Part shown: positions 36,014 through 47,786 of the stretch, in pieces
How the letters are laid out: each line of letters begins with the position of its first letter
Position numbering within the stretch: the stretch's first letter is position 1
NCBI RefSeq assembly: GCF_015706575.1
Contig: NW_024037074.1
Coordinates: 5,208,001 to 5,272,000 of the forward strand
Direction of reading: 5' to 3'
Origin: Patiria miniata
Lineage: Eukaryota; Echinodermata; Asteroidea; Valvatida; Asterinidae
Length of the DNA stretch: 64,000 bases
Position numbers and translations under genes: made by a program
Notes under the pieces: generated by a model
What the model saw: only the letters and a program-made list of their open reading frames with translations
What the model was told of the DNA's origin: nothing
Database searches by the model: none

Positions 36014-38019
36014 TTAAAGCGCATATATCTTTCGCTCACATTATGGACACTCAAAAATAGAGTCAGTGTCAGCAGACTTTTAGAGTTTGAGGGAGTCTCT
36101 AATGCCCTTAGAGTTTATGCAACATATGTTTATCTAAAAATACATGATTTATTGCCTTTTTCTCAGTCTTTGCATGGGCGTAATAAAATTCTGCTCTGAG
36201 GTTATGAAAATGGTTTGTCGCTACTCTGTACAAAATATTAATTTGCTGCATTAAGATGAGAGAAAACTGGTAACGTACAATTGCAATCGGTTATGGCCAA
36301 CCACAAAAATTAAACACACTTAACAATGGAGTACAATATTGTACTGAATGTAACATGTGATTGAAAGTAGCCTTCTATATTGGTGATCCCATGAACATTT
36401 GGGAAAATAGAACGCTACCTGGATCACAGTTTTACTGTTCCTCGCATCACAGCAGTCTGTGTTCGTTTTGTGAGGCCTCACCCACAAATTCTGCTTATTT
36501 TCTAGATGTATTTGATTAATTAAACAAATCAAATGCAAATGTCTCAGTTTAAGTATTTTATCAATTGACCAAAGGCTGCAACAGGAAAAATATTGGAAAT
36601 TATCTTGTATTGGAAATTATCTTTGGTTTGATGACGTCACAATATTCGGATGCCTATATCACCATATTGTGATGATATTAGCAATTGTTTTGCTGGGCAT
36701 TGAAAATGGATTGCGATTAAACAAGTGAAAGATGATCAGTTTCATATTCTCCCCTGACTAACTCTGCGTCTGATGATGTCATCATTTACACACCTTGCAG
36801 AGTATATTTTGTTACTGTCAAAGTATGTTTGTGGGTAAACCGACCGAAAATCTGAAAAATATATTGTCCTTTTTTAATTTTTAATTTCTACGTGACGCTA
36901 AGAGCTGCCTCACGAGTGATGACGTCACCATAAACTTTGTGTTAAGCGTCACTCACTGACCATTTGAATAGTAATGTTTTGATTATTGTAAAATGCTTCT
37001 TTTTTCCCCAAGTTATATTCATTTAGCATTGTACTTTCAGTAAAACTACATAAAATATGTTGTACTTGTTACGATGACGACAGACTTCTTGCAGCATCGG
37101 GGATAATTTTCCAATGAAAAATCCTGGCTGAAAAGGTTTTCATATAATTTCTTTTTTTCCAACTTTATTCTCATGAATATTAATTACCTAGATATCCTGC
37201 TCCCAAAGAAAGCTTGTCAATATATTTACTGCGCTGCAGCTACTCAGTAGACATCAATATTGACATCGATAGCGTCGTTGGAGTTTATGCAACATATGCT
37301 TATCTAAAAATAACGTTTTTATAGGTTTTTCTGTTCTGCATGGGTATGGTTCATGGCTACGTTTACCTGTCGGCATAACAATATGGTGAGGTACGACTGT
37401 AATCAATTATGGCGGGAAGAAATAACAAATGGGCTGAAATATTTGTTTTAAATGCTACATGTGCTTTAATTTAATCTAGCGATTTTTAATTTTTTTTACA
37501 TGGGGCATGCCCCGCAACCCTCTGACAGGGTCTGCCGTTCACTCAACCCCCTCCCGATTCCTGAAGGCTAGATCTGCCCATCTTCCAAATTGATCCCATG
37601 AAGATTTCCATAACATAAAGTTTAAGGTAGCACCAAGTGTCGGACAGTGTAGACCTATACTCTCCGAATTGTTGAACATTCCATGGTTCTTCTCGGAACC
37701 TCACAAACTCAAAAAGAAATGTATGATATGTGCTACCTATACTTTATGGTTTTGCTAAATTCATTATGCAATTCTTCAAATATTGTATGGACAGTTCTAT
37801 TTGGGGAGAAAATAGAACGCCCATTGAACATAGTTTTACTGTACCTAGCGGTGAATAGTATGTTACGCTTAATGACGCCTCATCCACAAATTCTGCTTCG
37901 TTTCTATAGATATCTGATTAATTAAAATGGCTGAATAAGATTGGAAACTTTGCATGGCGGTAAAGTGTATAATTATACTAGCGAGGTTTGCGGTAAATTG
38001 TGGAATAATCTCTTTTTAA

Positions 38020-38231
38020 CCCCTTAAGGACGGGGTGTAATGGGGACATTCCTCCACACATAGAGCAAGTGGCCCGCATGACTGCACAGCCTTTGTGTGG
38101 TAGCGGGACTGCACAAAAGCAGCAGCTGTGGAACTACCCACTAACCGTGTGCCACGGCATACCACAGCTGGCAACTGCGTTCCAATGAGGATTAGCGGCC
38201 GCGGCCATGACCGCTTCCCGTACGCATGGGG
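38020..38231. mobile_element. piggyBac-like MITE in TTAA (212 bp)
   Basis: CCCCTTAAGGACGGGG at the left and GCATGGGG at the right, flanked by TTAA (38016-38019 and 38232-38235). The matching site upstream of gene B reads TCTTTTAAGAACCGG at about 24400 with no insert. The interior is GC-rich relative to its flanks. Non-coding. Confidence 0.88.
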
Positions 38232-39014
38232 TTAAGAACCGGTTGGTTGTCAATTGGCTGAGTCAAGGAAATTATCATCTGACCAAAGCCACTAAAAATA
38301 TAATGTGTTCTTAGAAGGTACTATTTTGTTTTTGTTTTTATTGATTGGCATTTAACTTTTGGTTTGATGACATCGAGGCATCATTGTTCAAGCGTCGTCA
38401 AACAAATATTCAAATAATGTTTGGATTATTTTGAAATATATCCGTTTTTCAAGTGACATTCACTTATCATTGCACTTCGGGTTTAACAACATAAAATATT
38501 AATGTTCTCGTCCCAAGGACTTTTTTGCACAATCGGGAAGGACTACTATAAATGTTTGAGCGAGTTGATAATTGATAATTTGTCCTCAACTGTTTTTGCC
38601 AAACACAGCATTTCAGGTGCTGCACGTGCAAGCTACTCAGAACAGGATCAGCATCGAAAGACTTTAAAAAATTGAGTTTGACGGAGCCTCGTCCCTAGAT
38701 TTTATGCAACATATGCGCTCGTCTAAAAATTAATGTTCTATGTTTTTTGTCTTTGCAGGGGCCCATTTACATTTTACTTGGAGTCAACGAGAAATATACT
38801 GGTTCCTACACTGTTCGGAAAATTACTTTACGGAAAATTTCTGTATTAACATGTGAGAGGAAAACTGGTACGATTCGTATCAATTATGGCGAACTTAATC
38901 AAATGGACTAGAATATTAGTATTGAATGCTATGTGTGACGATATACAACAAAACTGACATCTTTCGAGGTGTTCCAATGAGGACTTCTATTTAGGAATAT
39001 GCAACTCTTCCTTG

Positions 39015-39271
39015 CATGGGCGGTGGGGGGGGGGGGCGAGGAGGTGGGACGCTGGAACCCCCTCCCCCCAAATTAAAAAAACAAATAGAAGAAGAAAAAA
39101 AGATGTGCGAAGTCATATTGCTGTTAATTAAATGGGTTGGGTGGGCAAATGTCCCCCTGCCCACCCTCTAAAAAAATGACCATGAAATTGAGAATATGCT
39201 GGAAAAGTACAGGGATTTGGGGAAATTATGTGCTTTGCTCTCTCTAGAAAAAAATCATAGCGACGCCCATG
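39015..39271. mobile_element. hAT-like MITE, CATGGGCG family
   Basis: CATGGGCGGTGGGGG at the left and AGCGACGCCCATG at the right. The flanks cttccttg / ctccctgg match at 6 of 8 bases. Same family as 9914-10544. Confidence 0.7.
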
Positions 39272-39473
39272 CTCCCTGGATAAGCTGTTCTCCGTGTCAA
39301 TACAGTCAATATTCGCTTGATAACACCTCACTCGCGGATTCTGCGAAAAAGTTCATCAAGGCACGGTCTATCAGATCACAAATTGGGAACGTGAATATCC
39401 AATTGGTGCATGAGCTATGATTGACACAAATCCGCACATTATTTTAGAAGGTGGGGTACATTTTGGGATCAGC

Positions 39474-40821
39474 CAGTGTTGTAGGTCTCGAGACCGGTCT
39501 CGAGACCACTTTTTGCTGGTCTCGGTCTCGGTCTCGGAAGCTGTGGTCTCGGTCTTGGTCTCGGTCTCGGTCCCCTTTGGTCTCGATATTTTGGCTGGTC
39601 TCGGGTCGAGACCGGCAATATGTAGCTTTTACAGCTCGATCGATTACTTTGTGTTCACTTCGTTCAGTACCGTTGTTATTTAAAACATTTGCTAGCCCGT
39701 AGATCAAGCTTGTTATATATCGCGGTCGGTTTGGACTCGACTGCACGTTGGAAAGTCCCCAAAGTACATGTAAAACTGCAGCAGTACCAGTCACTGAACG
39801 ATTTGGAACAAGTTCGGCATTTATTGTTGAGTCGGCCACATAAAGCAAAGTATAAACTTGTAACAATTTATGCAATAAGGGTCAACCATTTTCGGGGATT
39901 GTGTAGTTTAGCCCACCCCTGTGGGCGTAATCACTTGCATTTTGTATTCTGATAATGAATGAGGTGCTTCAAATTAGTTATATTTTCGACCCCACACAAT
40001 GTTCTCTTTAATTTGGGACAGTATTTTGAAGAAAAAGTAAATTTTTCTACCTGATTTTCCAGCTTTGAACTCACACACTCTTACCAGTTACCACTCACTG
40101 TTGCCATGAGAGTGTATGATGAGACCCCATTTTCTGGCTGCTCATTTTAAAGTACCCTATTATTCCTCAAAAATTAAAAATCCCGTTCAGAAAAAAATTA
40201 AAAATCCATATTGGCACATTCTGGCTACCACCTCGCAACTTGTGGGTCTACATGTATACAAGTCCACATTCTATGACAAAAACTTAAAAATTAATTCAAC
40301 ATTTTCTAGCTCCCATTTTTTAAAATCAAGTACACAATTCTTGTTAGAAGTTAAGTCCTATATTTATTTTAGGAAAAAAGAGGCACAATGTAAAATTAAA
40401 ATTGCATCTTTAAATATCCGTTAGAAGTCAAAGCTGAAACCAAGGGGGTGATGACTGTGTAGTTTAGGATCCGAGTTCCTATAACAGATGAAACATCTAC
40501 CTTTAACTTATTACTTTTGTCACGATTGGGTGTAGACAACGTGTCAAAGCCCATATTTCTTAAGTGTAACTACTTTTTGCTCAAGTAAGGTGTCATGTAT
40601 CAATTTGTAAACATTGCCACTGGTCTGTATTCTTTGTAAATAGAAAGGTTACATTTTTCAACTAAAATAACGTGTCTTGTTTTTTTATTTCGACTATTGT
40701 TATTTATTATCAGCGGTCTCGGTCTCGGTCTCGGTCTCGGACCATTTCGGTCTCGGTCTCGAATCTGCAGGTCTCGGTCTTGGTCTCGGTCTCGGACTAT
40801 CCGGTCTCGACTACAACACTG
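39474..40821. mobile_element. hAT-like element with GGTCTC hexamer arrays, perfect 8-bp duplication
   Basis: It starts CAGTGTTGTAGGTCTCGAGAC and ends GGTCTCGACTACAACACTG, flanked by the perfect duplication ggatcagc. Arrays of GGTCTC lie at 39484-39615 and 40714-40810. The 1,348-bp element has no transposase frame. The Ser/Arg- and Leu/Gly-rich open frames here are translations of the hexamer array. Confidence 0.92.
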
Positions 40822-41431
40822 GGATCAGCCCTATCACCAAGCGCCAAGGAAAACCTACAAGATGCCTGCTGAATGGAAAGGGATGGCAAACCTAATTTCA
40901 CAAAGCAACGAGCCTTTTTAAGGTATGGCAGACTCAGTAGGAGGGCGCTGTTTGATTTGGGTGAAGTCTTGAGTGCGTTTGATTACTTCCCCCAGCTTAC
41001 TCGCACCTGGCTTCTCGCGTGATGACAGACATGCGCAGTGGAGCTAAATAAACGTCACTTTTAAAAAAAAATGGGGTTCGTTTTTTTGTTTCATTTTAAG
41101 GGGGGGGGCATGGCCACCGTTGCCCCCCCCCCCGGATCCGCCGTTGAGGCAGGACGACTGGGCCCATTGTTGTTGGAAATATAACACAATGTTTACTGGA
41201 GTGACACACAGGAGGCAATGAACTGTATATTAATTGGGGGACGGGGATCCCTTTATTGTCTTACAAGAAATTATCGCACTGTTCGTTACTGTAAATAAAT
41301 CACAGAATCATAATATAATAGAGTGTAATATCTCTGTTTGCTCATGAATGTGGGTAATGATATGACAAGTTAAACAATAAAGAGGACTCTGAAACACATG
41401 TAGAAAGCATACTAATTACTATTGTATGGCC
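40822..41431. other. No gene seen
   Basis: It contains a transposon end (poly-C, then CCGGATCCGCCG at 41135-41146) and A/T-rich sequence. Confidence 0.5.
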
Positions 41432-41728
41432 CAGGCGCGGTTCTATAAAGGTTATATTTTAGTATTTTAGGGGAGCCAGCTGGGGTGGATCAGAAATGTT
41501 TGCAGGGAGGCGTGCTGAAATGTAGATCGGTTGTTTTTTCCCTGGACACTAAGCCTCCGAAGGCGGGTGGGGGAGCCTGAGGGCTCGTACCACATTTTCG
41601 ATGGGGATCGAGCGCTGATAAAATCCTACAATAATTTGTGCACACTATATTACCTAACAGTGTACAAATGACCCATTCTCACGTATGGCTACGCATCTTC
41701 TTTGGGGGAGGGGGGGGGGCAGAGCCTG
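41432..41728. mobile_element. hAT-like MITE with perfect 8-bp duplication gtatggcc
   Basis: CAGGCGCGGTTCTATA at the left and AGAGCCTG at the right, flanked by the perfect duplication gtatggcc. Same family as 25626-26031. Non-coding. Confidence 0.85.
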
Positions 41729-43670
41729 GTATGGCCATTATGATCCCAAATTCCCTAGTTCAAACCTCCAGGCAGCACACTGCGTACATGAAGGTGTCAA
41801 TCATTAATACGGGCGGGGGGAGGGGGAATGTCGGGTCCGAAACGGGCCTCCGGAGTTACAACTGTAAACATCTATAGTTTCAAAATGTTCGCGTGTATAG
41901 TTGTAATGGACGAGGACTTGCACAACGGCTGTACACAAGAGGATTTGGCCATATTATATTGTGCTTTAAAACGCCAAGAATACCTGGCAACGTAAAGTAC
42001 AAAAGAAAATTCTACAAATTGTACTAATTATTGACAGTTATTGCCGTTTTACTAAATTGGCACACAAAAAAAGACCTACAATCTAGGTCGAACTGTAGAC
42101 TTTGATCACAAACTACACCAACAGTGTAGTACCGTGCATAAACATCGCTTCATTGATGTCTTCTGGTTCTTGAATTTGATTGTTCTTTTTAGCGCCAATA
42201 AAGGGATAAAAGCGGGATTGTTTTGTGGAATATATTAACACACGTAAAATATCTACACCCTATAATATCCATACAAACAACAGTCCAAAGCAAAACTTGT
42301 TTATAAAGAAACCACTTGTCAGTCAGCCGTTAAAGCACAACATTGAGTGGGTCCCAAATCAAAATGTTGTGATACAGCAGACAAAATAGAAAGCATTTTT
42401 GGAGTTGTGTAAGAGTTTACCAAAACAAATGACGCCCTCCCATAATATGTCCACGACAACCTCAAAAAGCTACTGGCATTCAGCTTGAAATATTTTCACA
42501 ACCCAGCCAGATACGATTGGATTCTTATGATCTTTGTACAAAACATCATGTCTGCATAAGCAAATACATTTGCAATCGTATAGATAAGCCTCCAAATAAT
42601 GTATATACTTAGACGGGGTCCGCGCAAAAGTTCGAAGCCTCATGGTCCAACGCCTTATAATTAGTCAAACACAATTAATCTCATCTCCAAACCACATAAA
42701 GGCCCATAAGTCCAACGCCTCATAAGTCCGACGCCTCATAAGTCCGAAACGTCATTTGTCCGTTGTCGGAATTATGAGGCGTCGGACTTATGAGGCGTCG
42801 GAGATATAAGGTCGATTAGCCAACTCCAATGCCTCATAAATCCGACGCCTAATAAGTCCGAAATGTCAGACTTATGAGGCGTCGGACTTTTCAGGCGTTT
42901 GGACTTTAATACGATACAGCCCCGTATATACAGTATGCCCCCCAGAAAAAGTGCGTCAGACTGTTTTGAAGATAACTTCTAAACTATGAGGTCAATTTCA
43001 AAATATTTAGTTGTGCAGGTACTCCGAAGCCTGGCCGGGCCTCAACTCCTTGCATGACGGCGCAATTGTCAATTGATCACAACAACATTTTGGACACCGT
43101 GACCAAATTCCTTGCCTTAATTAATTTCAATGATTTTTTTTTATGTAAGATGTGTAACACCACTGTATTGTAAATATTATGTTTAGTTAAAAAATGAATA
43201 CGTTCTTCAAAATAGATGATGGAACACTCTTTCAGTAATATACTTATATCCTTAGAGCTTTGAAAAGCGCAAATGTATCATTATCTCGGATTTTTTTTGA
43301 AAACTCAATAATTTTTGTAACTACATTTTGCTACGCGGGGTAAGCTAATAACGATTCACACAATTCTCAAGGGATAATTAATCGCTATCACAAAAAAAAA
43401 AAAAAAACGATTTCCATTCGTACACTTTTCGGTTCGTCATCTCCTTCGGCGTATTATAGTAAAGGGATGGCTCTGTGCAGTTCCAAAATTATTATATGAG
43501 AAGAAATAATAATGTTAGTGACAGAGCCAATGAACCATGATATATAATGAATGATTCGTAGAAAATAGGGACTCCTAGTTTGTGATCTCCTTGATCATTA
43601 CTATATAGATGTACATGTACATGTATCAGATTTAAAAATACATTTTAGGTGTATTCACTGAGCACTTCAA
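41729..43670. repeat. Gene-free spacer with an inverted GACGCCTCATAAGTCC cluster at 42690-42905
   Basis: CATAAGTCCGACGCCTCATAAG repeats in direct orientation on the left and inverted on the right (TTATGAGGCGTCGGACTTATG). The cluster is about 210 bp. The rest is A/T-rich with no recognisable gene. Confidence 0.6.
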
Positions 43671-43680
43671 AAGCTCTGTC

Positions 43681-44165
43681 TACGGTGGCCCTGGAACGAC
43701 ATTTTAATATTGACGTTCTTAATATGAACCTTTCAACTTCCTAATGTTCACGTTGTACCTTCGCAATATGCACGTTGCACGTACCTTTATATCGCATTGT
43801 GGAAGTACTTCCTGCTTAATGTGAATGTGCCATCTTGTTAATGTTCACGTTCGATCTTCTCAATGTACACCATTGATCATGCTTGATGTCAACCTTGCAC
43901 CTTGCTTCTTCGCAATATGAATCCTGTACCATCGCATTGTGAAAGTTTGACCGGGCACCTTCTTAATATCATTGTTACACCGTCCTCCTTCGCAAATTGA
44001 ATCGTGCATCTTGAAAAGTACGAAGTCCTTGCCAAGCCCTATACTTAAACAACCGGTTATGAGGGAGTTTCAATCAGACGGCTGTTTAATGTCACTTAAC
44101 CTGGGTCTACCTTGTAGTGAGTTTTATCACGAATCAAGGCTCTCCCTTTTAATTCTCTCATCTGT
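43681..44165 (+). repeat. Interspersed repeat R built of degenerate TTCACGTTG/CTTCGCAATATG units
   Basis: A series of loosely periodic 22-28-bp phrases such as TTCGCAATATGCACGTTGCAC and TTAATGTTCACGTTCGATCTT, followed by a unique part with GTTATGAGGGAGTTTCAATC. An inverted second copy lies at 60655-61122. Both copies encode the same decayed open frame (KSTKSL..P..KQPVM...QSD), probably a transposon relic. Confidence 0.7.
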
Positions 44166-44221
44166 TACAATTCGTGTTCATTATATTGAGCGCTGTTACA
44201 CTCGAAAAGAAGTCTGTTTAA

Positions 44222-46091
44222 CAGTGTTGTAGTCGAGGCCACAACCTCCGAGGCCGAGGCCAAGGCCGAGGCCACAACCTCCGAGGCCAAGGCCGAGGCC
44301 GAGGCCACAACCACGAGGCCAAGGCCAAGGCCGAGGCCACCACCTCCGAGGCCAAGGCCGAGGCCGAGGCAAGCTATCAAAACACATAATAAAATATAAA
44401 TCACTAAAACAAGGCTAAGATTATGTTGGAGTTTTAACATCTTTTCAGTTGAATTCACTGAGTTTTGCAGTACCTGGCTTAAAAAATGTACAGCTTGCAA
44501 TGGGTTTCCTGTTGTAGGGAGTTTAATTTTTTAAAGAAAGAAATCTCAAGTTTTGTATCACTGAAAGCAAATTACATAACAAATCAATGGCGTTTGAATC
44601 AGTCTCATAGGTGTTTGCCCTTTGGAGATACAACAATTTAAATGGCCAACTTTTGAGTTTCTATTCTGTAAGATTTACATCGTTTACTTTTAGCATGTCT
44701 TATTAATATCATTTTAAAAACCTATCAAAATGCTTAATATCATAGGAATCCCCATTAAATAAACAACAACTTGATTTTTGAGTCAGGTTTTTACCACTCA
44801 TAACCAAAAAGTTACGACCCCCCCCCCCCCGACTTTCGCACTGTCCAGGCGCGCGCCCGAGCAAACACCGCGATGCGACCAGACAATGCCAGATGGCCCG
44901 CCGTTACGCACGGGCAAAGCATAGTTCCAATCCCGCTCGTACAACGGGATAAGTGTCCACGCATTATCACCGTTAATACAGCGGTACCAGTCAAAGTCTG
45001 GCAATGGCCAATCCCGCTCCAAGTAACACGGAACATGCGTGCATGATATCACTCACTCAGTTCATCAAAATGACCATGAATTCTCGGATCATCCGATTTG
45101 AATCCAATGGCTTCGAAGAATTTTAAGATCATGGCAAGAGGTAGGGATTCCAGAGGTTTTGGCCGTATATCTGTAACCACGCAAAATTAGTCAATTTCAA
45201 ACCGTGCTTATACATGTAATAAGTATCAACATGGCTCTAAAAATACAAAAAAGTATCCTGGTACCACGAGGAATACTGACTCTTATTATTAAAACATTCA
45301 TTCAGAACTTTGCATTCATTTGGATGGAAAAACGAATTATGAAATCGCACTTTCCATATTGACCATTTGCGCCAAACATTACCGTGTGAGCCGGAACTTT
45401 CATTGAAATTGCCGTGTAAAAATAAAATCTACTTGATAAATCGTAATTGTTTTTATCATATCTTTATGGGGGGAAAATGGTACGGACTTCTACACACGAT
45501 CGTACCCAGAAAGTTCAGACTTTTACTGAAACAGTGGCCTATAAAAAGAAATGATTAAGCTTGCCGCACCTTACCGCAAATTATTTTTAAAGGTCGGGGT
45601 ACAGAGGCGAAACGAGAAAATTTTGTACAACACTGCGACCAGACTAGTCTACTACCACATGTTATTGTACGCAAATGGGAATGGTGCCAGACTTATGTAG
45701 TCTGGCACGTGGTAACAGTTATAATGCTTGCACGCACTTGGAAAGCCGAAGCGCAGGCTAGGCGAAAATGCTACGTACGTGAGTACGTATAATGCAACCA
45801 TTTCCAGTTCATTCGTGCGTATACATTGTATGCGTTCGTTTCACGGAACCCACTGCAGCAGAATCTCGAGGGTTTGATACGGTAAACAAATAAAATTAAT
45901 TAGAATAGAAAACACATCAAAATAGGCGGCCTCGAGCCGGCCTCGACCGATTCGCCGAGGCCGGAAGGCTCCGAGGCCGAGGCCAAGGCCGAGGCATTGA
46001 ACCTCCGAGGCCAAGGCCGAGGCCGAGGCCATGAAAATCGGCCTCGAGGCCGGCCTCGAGGCCGAGGCCGGCCTCGAGACCTCCAACACTG
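44222..46091 (-). mobile_element. hAT-like element with GGCCTC hexamer arrays and a captured exon (copy 1)
   Basis: 1,870 bp, flanked by the perfect 8-bp duplication ctgtttaa. One end is CAGTGTTGTAGTCGAGGCC and the other GGCCTCGAGACCTCCAACACTG. Arrays of GGCCTC/GAGGCC occupy 44232-44370 and 45925-46080. The interior is the reverse complement of 54913-56782 with almost no visible differences. It has no transposase. A 114-bp splice-flanked exon lies at 45170-45057 (minus). Confidence 0.93.
45057..45170 (-). other. Candidate captured glutaminase-like exon (copy 1)
   Basis: Reverse-complement counterpart of 55834-55947 inside the other element copy. See that entry for motifs. Reading and splice sites are the same in both copies. 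Confidence 0.5.
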
Positions 46092-46631
46092 CTGTTTAAT
46101 CAATAAGACTAATTAATATCTTGACGGTATACTCGATCTTACAAAAATTACCAAACAGTGTTCTGTGATCACGTCGACAATGCTTTTATCATAATACTTT
46201 ACATCCTTCAATCCCTATTCCTACCCCTATCATTTGTCTGGATATTCTCGTATTTAATTAGTATAAAATGCAATTGAAAGAAACATCACTTATATGCGGT
46301 GGTACCGTTATGAAATAATGCCCACGTATCATAAAGCAATAACAACAACAGTACGGACATACTTTGATACTACTGCTAAGTCAAACCCTACATACCCCCC
46401 CCCCCTTCCCGGATATCCGCGCCTGACCGCAACATGAAGAATATTTGCAATTGGCTGACGACCAGTCATGATTGTATGCATGAACTCCAAGCAAACAAGA
46501 TCAACAAATAAACCACCATCTGAAGAATACTCATGTACATTTACATTGGACTTGGATGAAACTCCTGCATGGCAGTTGTTACTAAAACAGTCGAAACAGC
46601 TATGTGTGTGTCCACAAACACAAGTCTAGTT

Positions 46632-46975
46632 TGTGTTGTTTTATTTTAATCTTTCCACAATTTAAGAAAAACTATTGAGTGCTTTCTTTCTGGATGTTTT
46701 GACTGAATAATCACGCGACATTATGGAGAGATAGATACCACGACCAACCGACAGATACGGTGGAGAATTTCATCAGAAAGGTCGACATTCTTGAAAGTGA
46801 AGGTAAGACATTGAAACCAATCTCCACTTTTAAGATTAAAAGTACAAACATTGAAAGGTTGTGGATAACTCTTTTTTTTTTACATTCGTTGTTGTTTTAG
46901 GAATTTCTATTTGTCTGTCGTTTTCAAAGTGGACGACATGATAATCGAGAATTTTGCTTCAAATAGCACAATTAA
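46632..46975 (+). pseudogene. Inverted relic of the adhesion-GPCR exon 3 and flanking introns
   Basis: 46701-46802 matches exon 3 of the adhesion GPCR (54839-54737). It encodes TLWRDRYHDQPTDTVENF and then IRKVDILESE, with the GTAAG donor intact. The acceptor is gone: a short deletion turned TTTTGACAGGGACTGAAT into TTTTGACTGAAT. Similarity continues into both introns (GAGTGCTTTCTTTCTGGATG upstream; CTTTTTTTTTACATTCGT downstream). No neighbouring exons of that gene are seen on this strand. Confidence 0.75.
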
Positions 46976-47786
46976 CATAGCTCTCGAGCTTTTGGGTAGT
47001 TACAAGCAACCGAAGATTTCTAGATTTAATCTTTGAAAAGCATTATAACATAAACTGTTATAAGATCTGATTTTGCTTTTTACGGGAATCGATAGACAGG
47101 TCACTGACCCGAATTTTTTTCAGGGCCCTTAAGCGGGCACCGAACCCCACGCCGTCATTTTTTTGGACACACTTTTTGGGGACCAAAATTGTTTGCCCCC
47201 CCCCCCCCCCCAAAAAAAAATTGTGTTCTGTATCCGTCCTTGTGTAATAGACCACGGAGAATGCCGGGGGAAAAAACTAAGTTTATAAAAAAATATAACT
47301 TTAAGCAAGTTTAAGCTCCTTTATACTTTCTCTCAAACATAATTGGTAGAGTTAACTTGTTCATTAACATAAAAGCTGTTAAAATTTTACAAAAAAAAGA
47401 TTGGATAATATACCAATACAGAAGCATTATATCAACGCTAGAGGGTATAAAATATTACTACTATAGTTACCACTATAACTGTAGGCATATCCGAACTTAC
47501 GATATATAGTTCGACTGGTCTAACTCCAATTAAATGAAAATGGTAAATAATTACGCGAAAGAAAAGAACTCTATATATAGGATTACGTAACATAATCTAG
47601 TCAACCTGCAGACAGAGTTATATCAGTGTACAATTCATACATCACATTAATAAAAAGGCCTTTTCAATTTCTGCCAATTTGAAGCTTTGCATAGTGATCT
47701 CGACAAAATGTAAATTTTGTTTTTGAGGGGGCTGGTCTTACAAATATCCAATCGTCTCAATGTGTATATCTTGTCATTTGTATCAG

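Noticed and set aside
39444..39875. 143-codon frame with RDRDRDQDRD
   Set aside because: The Arg/Asp run is the GGTCTC array read on the minus strand within a transposon.
44196..44500. Leu-Gly / Pro-Arg rich frames in the transposon ends (also 45841-46103, 56504-56879)
   Set aside because: They are produced by the GGCCTC hexamer arrays.
44798..45052. 84-codon frame ending GGGGVVTFWL in both 1,870-bp elements
   Set aside because: It depends on a poly-C tract, has no recognisable domain, and is identical in both copies simply because the copies are recent.
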